Assembly: GCA_031841125.1 (NCBI GenBank)
Contig: CM063107.1
Coordinates: 24,384,499 to 24,448,498, forward strand
Direction of reading: 5' to 3'
Origin: Acanthococcus lagerstroemiae
Lineage: Eukaryota; Arthropoda; Insecta; Hemiptera; Eriococcidae
DNA: 64,000 bases
Part shown: positions 45,500-54,409 of the stretch, in pieces
Numbering within the stretch: the stretch's first letter is position 1
Layout: every line of letters begins with the position of its first letter
Program-made: the position numbers and the translations under genes
The notes under the pieces: generated by a model
What the model was told of the DNA's origin: nothing
Databases searched by the model: none
The model's input: only the letters and a program-made list of their open reading frames with translations

Positions 45500-47550
45500 T
45501 ATGTCCATGAAGTGTTTTGTTCTTCGCAAGGTATGCTAAAATTTCTTTCCAGCTTACCCGTTAAAACTGGAACATGTATCTTCGTACTCATAAAATGAAA
45601 TATAAAAATGAGTTACACATATATTGGCGCGATTCGCTCTCCTTTTCATGAAATGACATACAAGTAAGCACTATTCGTTTTTTTCTTTTGGAATGTCAAA
45701 ATGGTACTCTCTCTCCCACTCTCGCCACCAGGTCAAGATCAATAATTTTTTTTTCAATCATCTAAAAATTACGTAATGAGTTTCTTCCCTGGCAAAATAC
45801 GGGGAAGCCGTAATGAAATTATGAACCTAATCTAGGCTAACGTATACCTAAATTGATGGGAAAATTTATTTAAAAACTTTCACGTCGAAACAAAAAAGCA
45901 CCGAATCAAGCGACTGATTCTGAAAAAAAAAAATCGAACTGACCGTCTGCCCTTTCGACGGCGTGTCAATGTACGATACACGACAATAATAGATGGTACG
46001 ATCTTTCGGAGTAAAAAATTAATTAATTCATTTTTTTAACGAGTGGCGGCTTTTCGAGAAATTACGATATTATCTCCGGTAACAGCGGTCGTCGCCCACG
46101 GCCACAAACGGATTGTTTTTTGTCCAGGCACTCATTACTCTATCACTCCCACGAAAAAAGAATTTTCGTTACTCTAAAACGTTTGTATTTTTTTTTCCTG
46201 TGTTACTTTCGGCCTTACGTGACGAACTAAAAACCAACAGAGAGATGCCGTCTATTTTCGAGGTTAAGCGCTCTGTAAATCTCTTTAAGTATCTCTCCCT
46301 GTTCTGTCATTAAATTACAGCCTCCAGCAAGAATAATGAATTCGCACGATAATGATAAACGTGGACTGAAAAAATCGGTCGAAAAGTGCAGCTTTTGTGT
46401 CCGCTCGCCGTTTTCCAGATTGCCTCCCCCTTCCGCAGCCCTACAGATACATCAGTCTTAATTTTTAGACTTTTTGAAAAAGAAAAATTAAGAACACCGC
46501 CGGCGTTTTTCTCGTTGGGAGTAATACAAGTTTTGTAATTACTTTTTGTTGACAAACGTATTGTAACGATTTTCTTCCTTTTTTTTTTTTCTTTCTTTTT
46601 TCGAAACTAATTAAGCCTACGGTAAAACTTTGAAGAAATTTCATTAAAACATTGGAAGCCCCGAAGCGTGTTTCCCTTCATTAGAATCCTCCGATGTAGT
46701 GCAGCTAAAACTTTTAATTATTATAAATCCGATTTTTCTTTTATTCCTTTCGTTTTACGGATGGATTTTTAATTATACGAGGAGAAGAAGAAAAAAAGAG
46801 CAGAAAATGAAACAGTTACGAAGCTATTTTGATAAATGCTCGTTTCCGAGCAGCGAATTTAATGCGGAAGGTTTTCTCACCGAAATTTAACTAACCAAAT
46901 TAAGGATGTTAGTTTCCGGTTAACAGAAAGTGAGTCGAGAAGATCGAGTAATTCGAGTGCCCGTGGTTTCCTTTCCTCTTTCTTTTTACCTCTACTCGAT
47001 GTCGAACCAATTCGGGTATTTTCTGTGCTACGACTCGTACAAAGGCGGAAAATTGACCCATCGACGGCGATCGGAAAATTTAATCCGTAGATTAGACCTC
47101 TTGGGTTGGGGTAGAAAAACAGCCTTATAGTTATTGAGATGAGAATTGTGGACCTATGGAGGATAGAATTGTATACAATCTAGGATTGATAGCGACCGGA
47201 CAGCTTGACCCCGTCCTTTCACGACCCAACTTCTCCACTAATACGCTTCGTTCATGTTGACATCCTTTTCGGGTTATCAAGCCTCTCGTCTTCACCTTTT
47301 TGAACCGTATTCCTTTTCTCTTCTGTCGGTCAATTTTTCTTTCTGTAGTTTTTTGTTCCGACTGTCTGGCTAGCTCACAGGCTTGCACTTAGTTGCTGTT
47401 TTTTCGACGGGATAGAGCGACAGTGTGTCTACCGGGCCAGTAAGTCATGTGGCGAATAATCCCGAACATTCGAGATAAGCAAAAAAAGATCGACACGTTA
47501 CGAGCAACAGAATATAAGTTCGATAACGAAAGCGATAAGGAGTTTCGCTG
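45500..47550. other. Eph intron; single-copy-like sequence, no exon recognised
   Basis: Moderately CpG-rich stretches (46080-46310, 46930-47130) contain short opposed frames without motifs. No repeat structure is recognised apart from T-rich tracts near 46580. Confidence 0.35.
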
Positions 47551-47562
47551 ATAACGCCGGGA

Positions 47563-47625
47563 TATATAAAGGCCGCTGGCCGTCACCGTATAGTCTAGTT
47601 GTACATATATGCGATAAACTGTGCG
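47563..47625 (+). promoter_or_regulatory. Candidate TATA-type core promoter
   Basis: A canonical TATATAAA at 47563-47570 is set in G+C-rich flanks (GCCGGGATATATAAAGGCCG), with a plausible start region about 30 bases downstream (around 47593-47600). About 130 bases of 5'UTR-like unique sequence follow, before repeat sequence at 47732. No downstream exon could be identified, so the served transcript is unknown. A retrotransposon LTR promoter is an alternative. Confidence 0.3.
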
Positions 47626-47731
47626 TTTTCAAAGCGATCTAGCTACTGTTTTCGTGTGTTTGTATTAGTGTGACATTAAAAGTTCTTAGTACGTGATTTC
47701 GTGCGTTTTTCGGTGCGAATCTCGTCACGGT

Positions 47732-47812
47732 CCAATAAAAGTCCAATATTTGAAAAAATGGTCCAATAAGTCCAATAAAAGTTCAATAATTTTAATATAG
47801 GTTCAATAAAAA
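47732..47812 (+). repeat. TCCAATAAAAG-type short tandem block
   Basis: Repeats of GTCCAATAAAAGT(C/T)CAATA occur. The inverted equivalent (TTATTGAACTTTTATTGGAC) is at 11560-11680. Confidence 0.7.
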
Positions 47813-48129
47813 TTTAAAAACGAGGAATTATGCATTATTTAAGAAAGGGTCAATTCTTGGAATCAGAAATCCCAACGTAACTTTTTTGGACTTCTTTTAT
47901 AACTAAACTGCTAACTTCAATCTTCAACTGTGTACTCTCCTCGGGTCTCTCACCAAAACAATGGTACCTCCCCGAAATCATATTACTTTATAAATAAGAA
48001 AAGCGACAGAGCCCAAATAAACAATTATCGCCCGATTAATCTCTCTCCAAATATACATATGTAAAATCTTCATGAAAATCTTAAGACAAAAAACTTACAA
48101 CATCTTGGACGCACAGCAACCTGTGGAGC

Positions 48130-48350
48130 AAAGGGGTCTGGTTAGCTGAGTGGATAGCGCGCTGGTCTCAGAATCCGAAGGTCCCGGGTCCGAGCCCACG
48201 TAGCAACTTGCTACATTTCGACCTAGGCCGGTTTTTCGGCAAGAAGTGAAGAGGGCTAAGACAGCCCTAACAGCCTCCCCGACGTCTCTGAGGTAGTGCT
48301 CGAAAGGGCGGATTTCAGGGCTCGGGTTGAGAGCGAAGTTAGAGAAGAGT
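48130..48350 (+). mobile_element. tRNA-derived SINE (221 bp) inserted in the LINE, 12-bp target duplication
   Basis: The head carries box A TGGTTAGCTGAGTGG (48139-48153) and a box B-like GGGTCCGAGCC (48187-48197), at tRNA spacing. The body is G+C-rich. The flanks AACCTGTGGAGC at 48118-48129 and AACCCGTGGAGC at 48351-48362 are the duplicated LINE target, with one difference. The LINE reverse-transcriptase reading continues on the far side, confirming the insertion. Confidence 0.85.
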
Positions 48351-48742
48351 AACCCGTGGAGCGAGCGAGCTTCCGCAAAACTATAGTACTCTCGATCATA
48401 TCCAAACTTTGGCTCAAGGTTTTGAAAGAACGAACGAATTTCAGATTAAATGGCGGTGATGTTTGTCGATTTTAACAAGGCATTTGGTTCATTGTACCAT
48501 GATACTATTTGTCTAACATTGGAGAAACAAGAAGTGCCGTTAGGCGTTATCGATATTATTGAGTGAAATTTATTCAAAATCCAAAACCATAATTAAAATC
48601 GAAAACTGTAAAGAAAAATTTGAAATCAGGAGAGATGTCAAACAGGGAGGCCCGCTTTCACCCAATATTTTGAATGCGGAATTGGAAGAAATTTTCAGAA
48701 ATATGGATTGGAGGGGAAAGGGTCTGCAATTCAGAGGGCAAA

Positions 48743-48780
48743 ATCTCTCTCTCTCTCTCTTTTCTTTTCTTTTCTTTTTT
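48743..48780. repeat. (CT)n/(TTTTC)n microsatellite in the LINE
   Basis: CTCTCTCTCTCTCTCT is followed by TTTTCTTTTC repeats. It sits between the 'GGPLSP' block and the mutated motif-C block of the LINE, with about 60 further unalignable bases after it. Confidence 0.85.
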
Positions 48781-49719
48781 CATATATACTAAAAAAGTAA
48801 AATCCGCCGCCACCCCCATTTTAATGAAAACAAATATTTGAACAATTCAAGGTTTTCAGACTATACTCTAACTATCGCACAAAATTTTAACGAACTGAAA
48901 GTTATGGCGGAAGACCCGAGGAGAGAAAGTGAGAAATTCGGTCTCTCAATAAATTTCTCTCAAACCAAAGTAGTGAGCAATATCTGTCAAGACGAAGAAA
49001 TAAAAATTGAAAATAATAAAAATGCTAATCGAATATAATTATCTCGGTCAAATCATGTCGTTCGAGAATCGAACCAAAAAAGAACTGAAAAACAGAAGAG
49101 CAGGCGCGTGGAAAGCTTTTTGGGCCCAAAAAACAATTTTAAAAGGAAAAATGAATTTCAAATCGAAAATCGGACTACTAGAACGTACAGTTTACCCTGC
49201 TCTGACCTATGGGGCCCCGACGTGGGCTTGCACTGAGAAACAGCTCTAAAACTTTAGAACCACCCAACACGCTATGCTCAGAAACATCTTAGGAGTAAAA
49301 GACGAAGTAAAAATATCGGACATTCTAAACCAAACACAAACAATGAGTATCTTTGACATAATTAAAAATGTAAAACTAAAATTTGCAGGGCATATATATT
49401 GCCAGGGAGTCGCAATTTAAATGGAACAAGATCACCACCTTTTGGCAACCGGGGGTGGGAAAAAGAAGAAGCGGTCACCCGGTAATGAGGTGGGTGGATG
49501 AAATTGTTCGGGTGGCTGGGCCAAACTGGACATCAAAAGCTCGAAACAGGAAATAGTGGACAAGCATGATGGCAGCTTATACCCAGTAATTGGGTGGACT
49601 GGGTGCGGACGGGGGCAGAAACGCCTCTATAAACCAAATACAATACTTTGTAAAAATTGAATGCAAGCACCGAGGGCAAAAGCAATAAATAAAAAAATAA
49701 ATAAAAATACTCAGGTCAG

Positions 49720-50940
49720 TAATACGACGTCATAGTAACAGGAGCGTATCATACCTTCATACATCATACCCTAATGGAAATTCTATTAACAACACGACTG
49801 CAGACTGGAGTCACGCAGCCAAGATCATGATCAATGAGCACATGACTGGAAGAATGTAGGGTCGAGGGTGTCGAAGGAAGCGTTACAGTTTCCTCTCAAA
49901 TATACCCATGGCTGTAAGATGTCAAACTTTTAAGCATTGCAAATTAATCGGCTGCAGACTGCAGCCGCGCAGCAAAGACCAAGATCAATAAGCACACGGC
50001 CAGAAGGAAAAATAATTTCATGGAAATGCGAACCACTGAACTGAAATCATGAACAGCTAAAGCATACTGATTGGCTTCACGCAATACGCACAACTGAATT
50101 GAACTGTGAACTGAACTGGACTCAAGTTCCGTGTCAGTCGGAAATAGGATAGGAGGGCCAACCAATAGAAATATCCATGCCAATGTTTACAAATTGAGAA
50201 AAAGGACCAGGAATTGGACAAAAATACTTCAAAAATTTCTCAAATCTCCAAATTTGGTCCATTTGGACCAGACCTGGCAACCCTGCCGCTAGGTAAATTA
50301 CCGTAGCCGCCAGAGCGCATTGTGCAAAATTTTTGGAACAACCTTCGCATGTCGATTCAACGAGTGGATGCAGCGGGACTATGGGATCATCATTCCAGTA
50401 ACGTAACAGTGCATCCGGTCGATTAGGACGGACACGCGTGACTGCGTTACGATACGAAGGAAGATGTGCAACTCAGAGATAATAGGGTATTTCAGGAGTC
50501 CCATTAACGTCTTTTATCACAGTTCTCGAAGCGACTCCCCGAGCCGCGTACACACAGTGTAAGTACGCACGTTCGCCCCTACCAGCCAAATATCGATATC
50601 GAATCAGGTCGCTCATTTTCACAATAGTGCAGCCGGCCTTCCAGAAATAGAGCTAGCGAACAACGATACTTAGGAGGGGGTGGGGGATATCGGGTGAACG
50701 GCTACGCGGGCTGACAATTTGCAATGATCAGACCTCTTCAGCGTGGATTACAGGAAGACCCCAACCTTCCCGGTGAAATGGTCAGCACCATCATGAAACC
50801 GTATATGCTAGTCCACACATCGGTTATTTCCAATTTCCTCAAGATTTCTCGAAGTGTCATCTCAGCGCTGTGAGAATACTTGCATTACACAATCCCCTTA
50901 ATCCACGGATACAGTCTATAATGAACACCTTAACTATTCC
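49720..50940. other. Eph intron next to the ligand-binding exon; no exon recognised
   Basis: Words CTGCAGACTG.AG.CACGCAGC and AAGATCA.TGATCAATAAGCACA repeat at 49798-49850 and 49950-50000, indicating a small diverged direct repeat. CpG-rich sequence begins near 50500. Nothing codes convincingly. Confidence 0.4.
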
Positions 50941-50946
50941 ACTTAC

Positions 50947-51231
50947 CGATCAGTTTGTAGCTCTCCGGCTCCCAAGGCGGCGGCTCTCTAGTTGCGGCAT
51001 CGAATTCGTAGTACAGCAACGAGAAGGTCTCCTTACAGGAGAGCGCGTTTCCGGAAACAGCGAACAGTCGCGGATGGTGAATTTGATCTCGATGTATATA
51101 CGATTAGCCTGCGCCCGTTCGATAAACGGCGTCCACAACCAGTTGTTTACGTTGTGGTAGGCGACATCGCACACCACGTACGATCTCCAATTGATGCCTT
51201 TCTCGAAATTGGTGAAGCTCTCTTCGACCCA
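50947..51231 (-). CDS. Eph: Eph receptor exon: N-terminal half of ephrin-binding domain, with apparent -1 frameshift
   Basis: After an acceptor (TTGTTGTAG) the exon reads WVEESFTNFEKGINWRSYVV, then CDVAYHNVNNWLWTPFIERA and QANRIYIEIKFTIRDCSLFP. In a frame shifted by one base it continues GNALSCKETFSLLYYEFDAA, TREPPPWEPESYKLI and ends with G at the donor GTAAGT (50946-50941). Both halves are diagnostic of the insect Eph ligand-binding domain (ephrin recognition, cell surface). Joining them needs one more base next to CCGG at 51051-51054, between the Pro and Gly codons. The exon is 285 bases; 286 would give the phase-1 end that the next exon requires. As written, the first frame stops at 50950. 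Either the assembly lost a base or this allele is broken. Confidence 0.95.
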
Positions 51232-51239
51232 CTACAACA

Positions 51240-52650
51240 AAAAGCACACGGAAAACGAGCGTTCATTAGAAACAAGGTCGCAAATGACTATTTCATCCGC
51301 AAAAGGCCACACATGTCGGAAGGTGTTACGGCACCCCCGGTACCCAGTAGCCGGTTCGCGAAAATTAGTATTATACGCGAGGCGGCACAGACGCCGCGGT
51401 CGCGCCAGTCTTCGATATTTACAGCCGGAGCCGAACTCGAACGTTCGTAAAAACGACGCGATGAATAAAATATAACAACCTAAAATTACCAGTCTTCTTA
51501 TTACGGGGGGTTTGTTCGGTAATTTAATGATTAACGTTAACGCGAAAGAGATTAATCGCGTTCAAATTATTACCCGCCGCTACGAGCGCTGGTATATACA
51601 TTTTCATGAAATTCAAATTTTCGTGCGGCATCCTTAGCTCGCGCAGATCTCGAGCACACCCTTGTATATATATAGGACACCGAAAAGAGCGTGTGTTCCA
51701 CTATCAGAAAGCCCATCCAACGCCGCCAGCACCGCCGGCGCCGCTCGCCTTGTTAATAATGAATAACGAATCGGGGGACGGTAGGGTACCGCTCGCGAAA
51801 TGAATATTTTACAACTCTGTTAAAGAACCTCAAACCAAGATAACATTTACGGATGGAAAGGTTTGCGAGCTTTCCACCGGTAAATCTCTTAACTATACGC
51901 GTATACATCTACGTAAAATACGGAGCCCAGCGCCGGTATATACGACGTCGGCTGCCGCTAGATATAAATGTACGAGATGTGCACTCTCGCATCCACCTCG
52001 ACGCCGCTTCCTCTGTTTACAAATATGGCGAAACGGATCCGCACCCGAAAAACTACTCTCCCAGTTTAGCAGGTATGTCGGCTGCGTTGCGGTTTTACAA
52101 ACGGTGCGTGTACCGCGTACCGCGGTGTACAAGTGCCACCGTACGAGTGCCGTATACCCAACACGTATACACATTCGAATTACGGGGAAAAACCGAAGCT
52201 GCTGCATATCAAATATTCTCGGGTACCTTCGAACGTGTAAGCATTCGGCCTTAGTTATGTCTACAAAGTTGCAAAACCAGGTCCGCATAGTTTTAATCAC
52301 CTGGCCGGCCTAATCCCTTGGCGCCCGAGCACATATCGTTACAGTTTTCACGCCTACGGATACGCGAAAATCAATTCCGTCTGATTGAGAAACTTCTTCC
52401 AAAATGACTACACTCGGGATGATTTCACTCCATTCTCGTCGCATTATCCAGAAGTGGACGTCAACAGACAAACGAGGCGAAATAACGGTATTTTTGAGGA
52501 CGGAAAAACTAACTATAACACGCGGTGACTTGACGCACGTATGTTTTCTGTACTCCTGCAAGCGCGAGGGAGAAAACAGAACGCGTGGCAACACTGACGC
52601 GTGACTTGTAATGTAGGATCTTGTAGCAATCGTGCAACAACTAGGTATAA
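51240..52650. other. CpG-rich single-copy-like region upstream of the Eph exon; no exon recognised
   Basis: This is one of the most CpG-dense parts of the window, with long opposed open frames (for example plus 51853-52254 and minus 51893-52300) that are expected where stop codons are scarce. No signal peptide, Eph N-terminal segment ('LLDT...LEW.RYP') or splice-linked exon could be read on the minus strand. Confidence 0.4.
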
Positions 52651-53002
52651 TTCCGCTACAGTTAACTCCCGATTATCCGCCTTTGGTTTATCCGCCCACC
52701 TTTCCAGGTTATCCTAACCAAGGGCGGATAATCCGAAATCTTACTACAATCACAACCTTAGTCCTAACCACAGCTAATGATGATGATGATGAAGAACTGG
52801 CAGGAAAAGCATCAGTACATATTATGGATCCTGACAATGCTTTTTTATACTACTTGATCAGAAAGGCAATGTTTACGTTGGTGTTTTACGGGCGACAAGA
52901 AGTGTCTATCATTCATGCATCGAGGGCTAAGGAAACCTGCGTGTAAACGTCACTCGAAGTAAAGCGTTTTCACATGAAAAAAATGCTGGTCAGTAATTTC
53001 GT

Positions 53003-53084
53003 ATCTCGGGGAATCGAACTCGCGTCTATTGAAACATTTGACTGAAATGTAGCGATCGTCTCTAACCACTCGGCCACGGAGCGA
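53003..53084 (-). repeat. tRNA-like sequence (SINE head or tRNA pseudogene)
   Basis: Read on the minus strand it has box A TGGCCGAGTGGTTA (53076-53063) and box B GAGTTCGATTCC (53021-53010). The spacing of about 40 bases resembles long-variable-arm (Ser/Leu-type) tRNAs. The 5' GCTCCGT and the 3' end do not pair as an acceptor stem and the T stem is imperfect, so a functional tRNA is unlikely. Confidence 0.6.
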
Positions 53085-53095
53085 ATTAGGAAATA

Positions 53096-53457
53096 GACCA
53101 GTTTTGTGTGACGTCACACCGGTGAGTTACTGTAAGCAAAAGTACCCGTCTTTTTTCATGCGGATGTATTGACTCCCATAAGAAAAACACACGGAGCAAA
53201 GATCATTATGTTACTTACCTGAGAATAAGAAATTTGTTAGAAGGCGAAGGTATACATTTTTAATCCAGAAGATTCTTAGCATTTGCTAATAAATTTATGA
53301 TATCTAACAAATTTCTTATTCTCAGATAGTAACATAATGATCTTTGATCCGTGTGTATTTCTTACGGGAGTCAATACATTCGCACGAAAAAAGACTTTTA
53401 CTTCTAACCGTAACCAAGAGTAGTAACACACTGTATGACATCATCACAAAACTGGTC
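53096..53457. mobile_element. Fold-back MITE, arms about 165 bp, TA target duplication
   Basis: The left arm begins GACCAGTTTTGTG and the right arm ends CACAAAACTGGTC. Similarity extends inward through AAAGATCATTATGTTACT and GAGAATAAGAAATTTGTTAG with few differences. TA flanks both ends. Only about 40 bases separate the arms. Confidence 0.88.
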
Positions 53458-54150
53458 TATAGCGACTTAGGAACGCATTTATACATTCACGACATAGTAC
53501 GGCTGTTACTGTTCCTTGTTAACTGTCGTTATGTTTTTGCTGGTCACTATCTGTGTATGCACATTGAATTTTTGAATTTATGTACGTTTTATTTTGTATT
53601 CGACGTAGTACAATTTGCTGGCCACTAATTTCTGTCTGCATGTAATATGTACCGCACGTGAAGATGTTTTATTTTGTATTCGAATATTGACAGTATTATA
53701 CCAACAGTATCATTCATTCTAAATACAGACTATGTCAGCGAAAAACATTGCCGCTTCTGATCATTAAGTATAAAAAATATCTTACACAACAAGAGCCAAA
53801 AGAGAGTTTTCATGATTTGGGAATTGCTCACTCGCAATGTAAACACTCACTTTTGACTCTTGGTGTGTAATATACTATTGTAGCGCTCGAAAAGTCACCG
53901 GTGTTTGAAGAACAACAGCTAGCAATTCTTTTTAACGTTTCTTTACAGCATTGTCTTTTTTCCCGCATGGACTAAAAAAGCCAAGAATGCCAATTTTTCT
54001 TTTTAAAAAAATACATATATATTTTTTAATAGAATAATTTACCGCGTAACGCATCTGATTCAATAAAAATTATTTTCCCCATTTCTCAATGTTTTTGGAT
54101 CAAACTTACATGTTTTCAGGGGTCATCCGCCATCTTCTTCAGCCTCAATA

Positions 54151-54372
54151 GACCTTTTCACGGTGATGTCATGACGAGGACTGTTGCGCAGCTGCTCCAA
54201 CCAGTCGCAGCCATTAGGGTCCAGCTTGTTTTGTTTACATGGAGTTTTACATGTAAAATGAATGTAAACAAAACAAGCTGTACCCTGCAGGCTGCGAATT
54301 GCAGCGAATTCTGGAGTAGCTGCGTAACAGTCCTCCTCATGAGTCATCATTACGTCGCATATGAAAAGGTCT
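54151..54372. mobile_element. Fold-back MITE, arms about 110 bp, nearly no loop
   Basis: GACCTTTTCA...GACTGTTGCGCAGCTGCTCC...CAGCTTGTTTTGTTTACAT is inverted in the right half as ATGTAAACAAAACAAGCTG...GCTGCGTAACAGTCCTCCTC...TGAAAAGGTC. The two halves meet at TTTTACATGTAAAA (about 54246-54259). It lies just inside the right end of the Tigger-like element. Confidence 0.88.
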
Positions 54373-54409
54373 GTTAGGGCGGATAATGGAGTGTCTACTG
54401 TATTTCCAG

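Larger units (their letters stand above)
47930..49700 (+). pseudogene. RTE/BovB-like LINE, reverse transcriptase region, dead and interrupted
   Basis: RT blocks are readable in order over several frames. The first is KSDRAQINNYRPINLSPNI (finger block). Next comes KIFMKILRQKTYNILDAQQP, then, after a SINE insertion, NYSTLDHIQTLAQGFERTNE and MAVMFVDFNKAFGSLYHD (palm motif A with its Asp). The following block is RRDVKQGGPLSPNILNAELE, the family's 'R.GVRQGDPLSP.LFN..LE'. The motif-C block reads NNSRFSDYTLTIAQNFNEL, where FADD has become FSDY, so the second catalytic Asp is lost. Then come GLSINFSQTKVVSN, YNYLGQIMSFENRTKKELKN and LTYGAPTWACTEKQL. An A-rich AATAAATAAA tail ends near 49710. Stops and frameshifts are frequent. 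Confidence 0.88.
52659..54400. mobile_element. pogo/Tigger-like TIR element (1,742 bp) carrying nested insertions
   Basis: The left end CAGTTAACTCCCGATTATCC and the inverted right end CAGTAGACACTCCATTATCC are the CAGT...ATTATCCGCC termini typical of pogo/Tigger elements. TA flanks both sides (52657-52658 and 54401-54402). No transposase motif is found. The interior holds a tRNA-derived SINE head and two TA-flanked fold-back elements, so much of its length is later insertion. Confidence 0.75.

Noticed and set aside
51051..51054. Explaining the Eph frame change by a tiny intron
   Set aside because: The conserved residues on the two sides are adjacent in the Eph family and no GT-AG pair with removable sequence exists between them.
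50992..51450. Plus-strand 152-codon frame over the Eph exon
   Set aside because: It is the shadow of the Eph ligand-binding exon, whose conserved protein is on the minus strand.
51853..52300. Long opposed open frames (133 and 135 codons) in the CpG-rich region
   Set aside because: Stop codons are rare here because of base composition. Neither frame has a motif, signal peptide or splice link to Eph, and both strands are equally open.
53003..53084. Functional tRNA gene (Ser/Leu-like)
   Set aside because: Box A and box B are present, but the acceptor stem does not pair and the T stem is imperfect. It lies among nested mobile elements.
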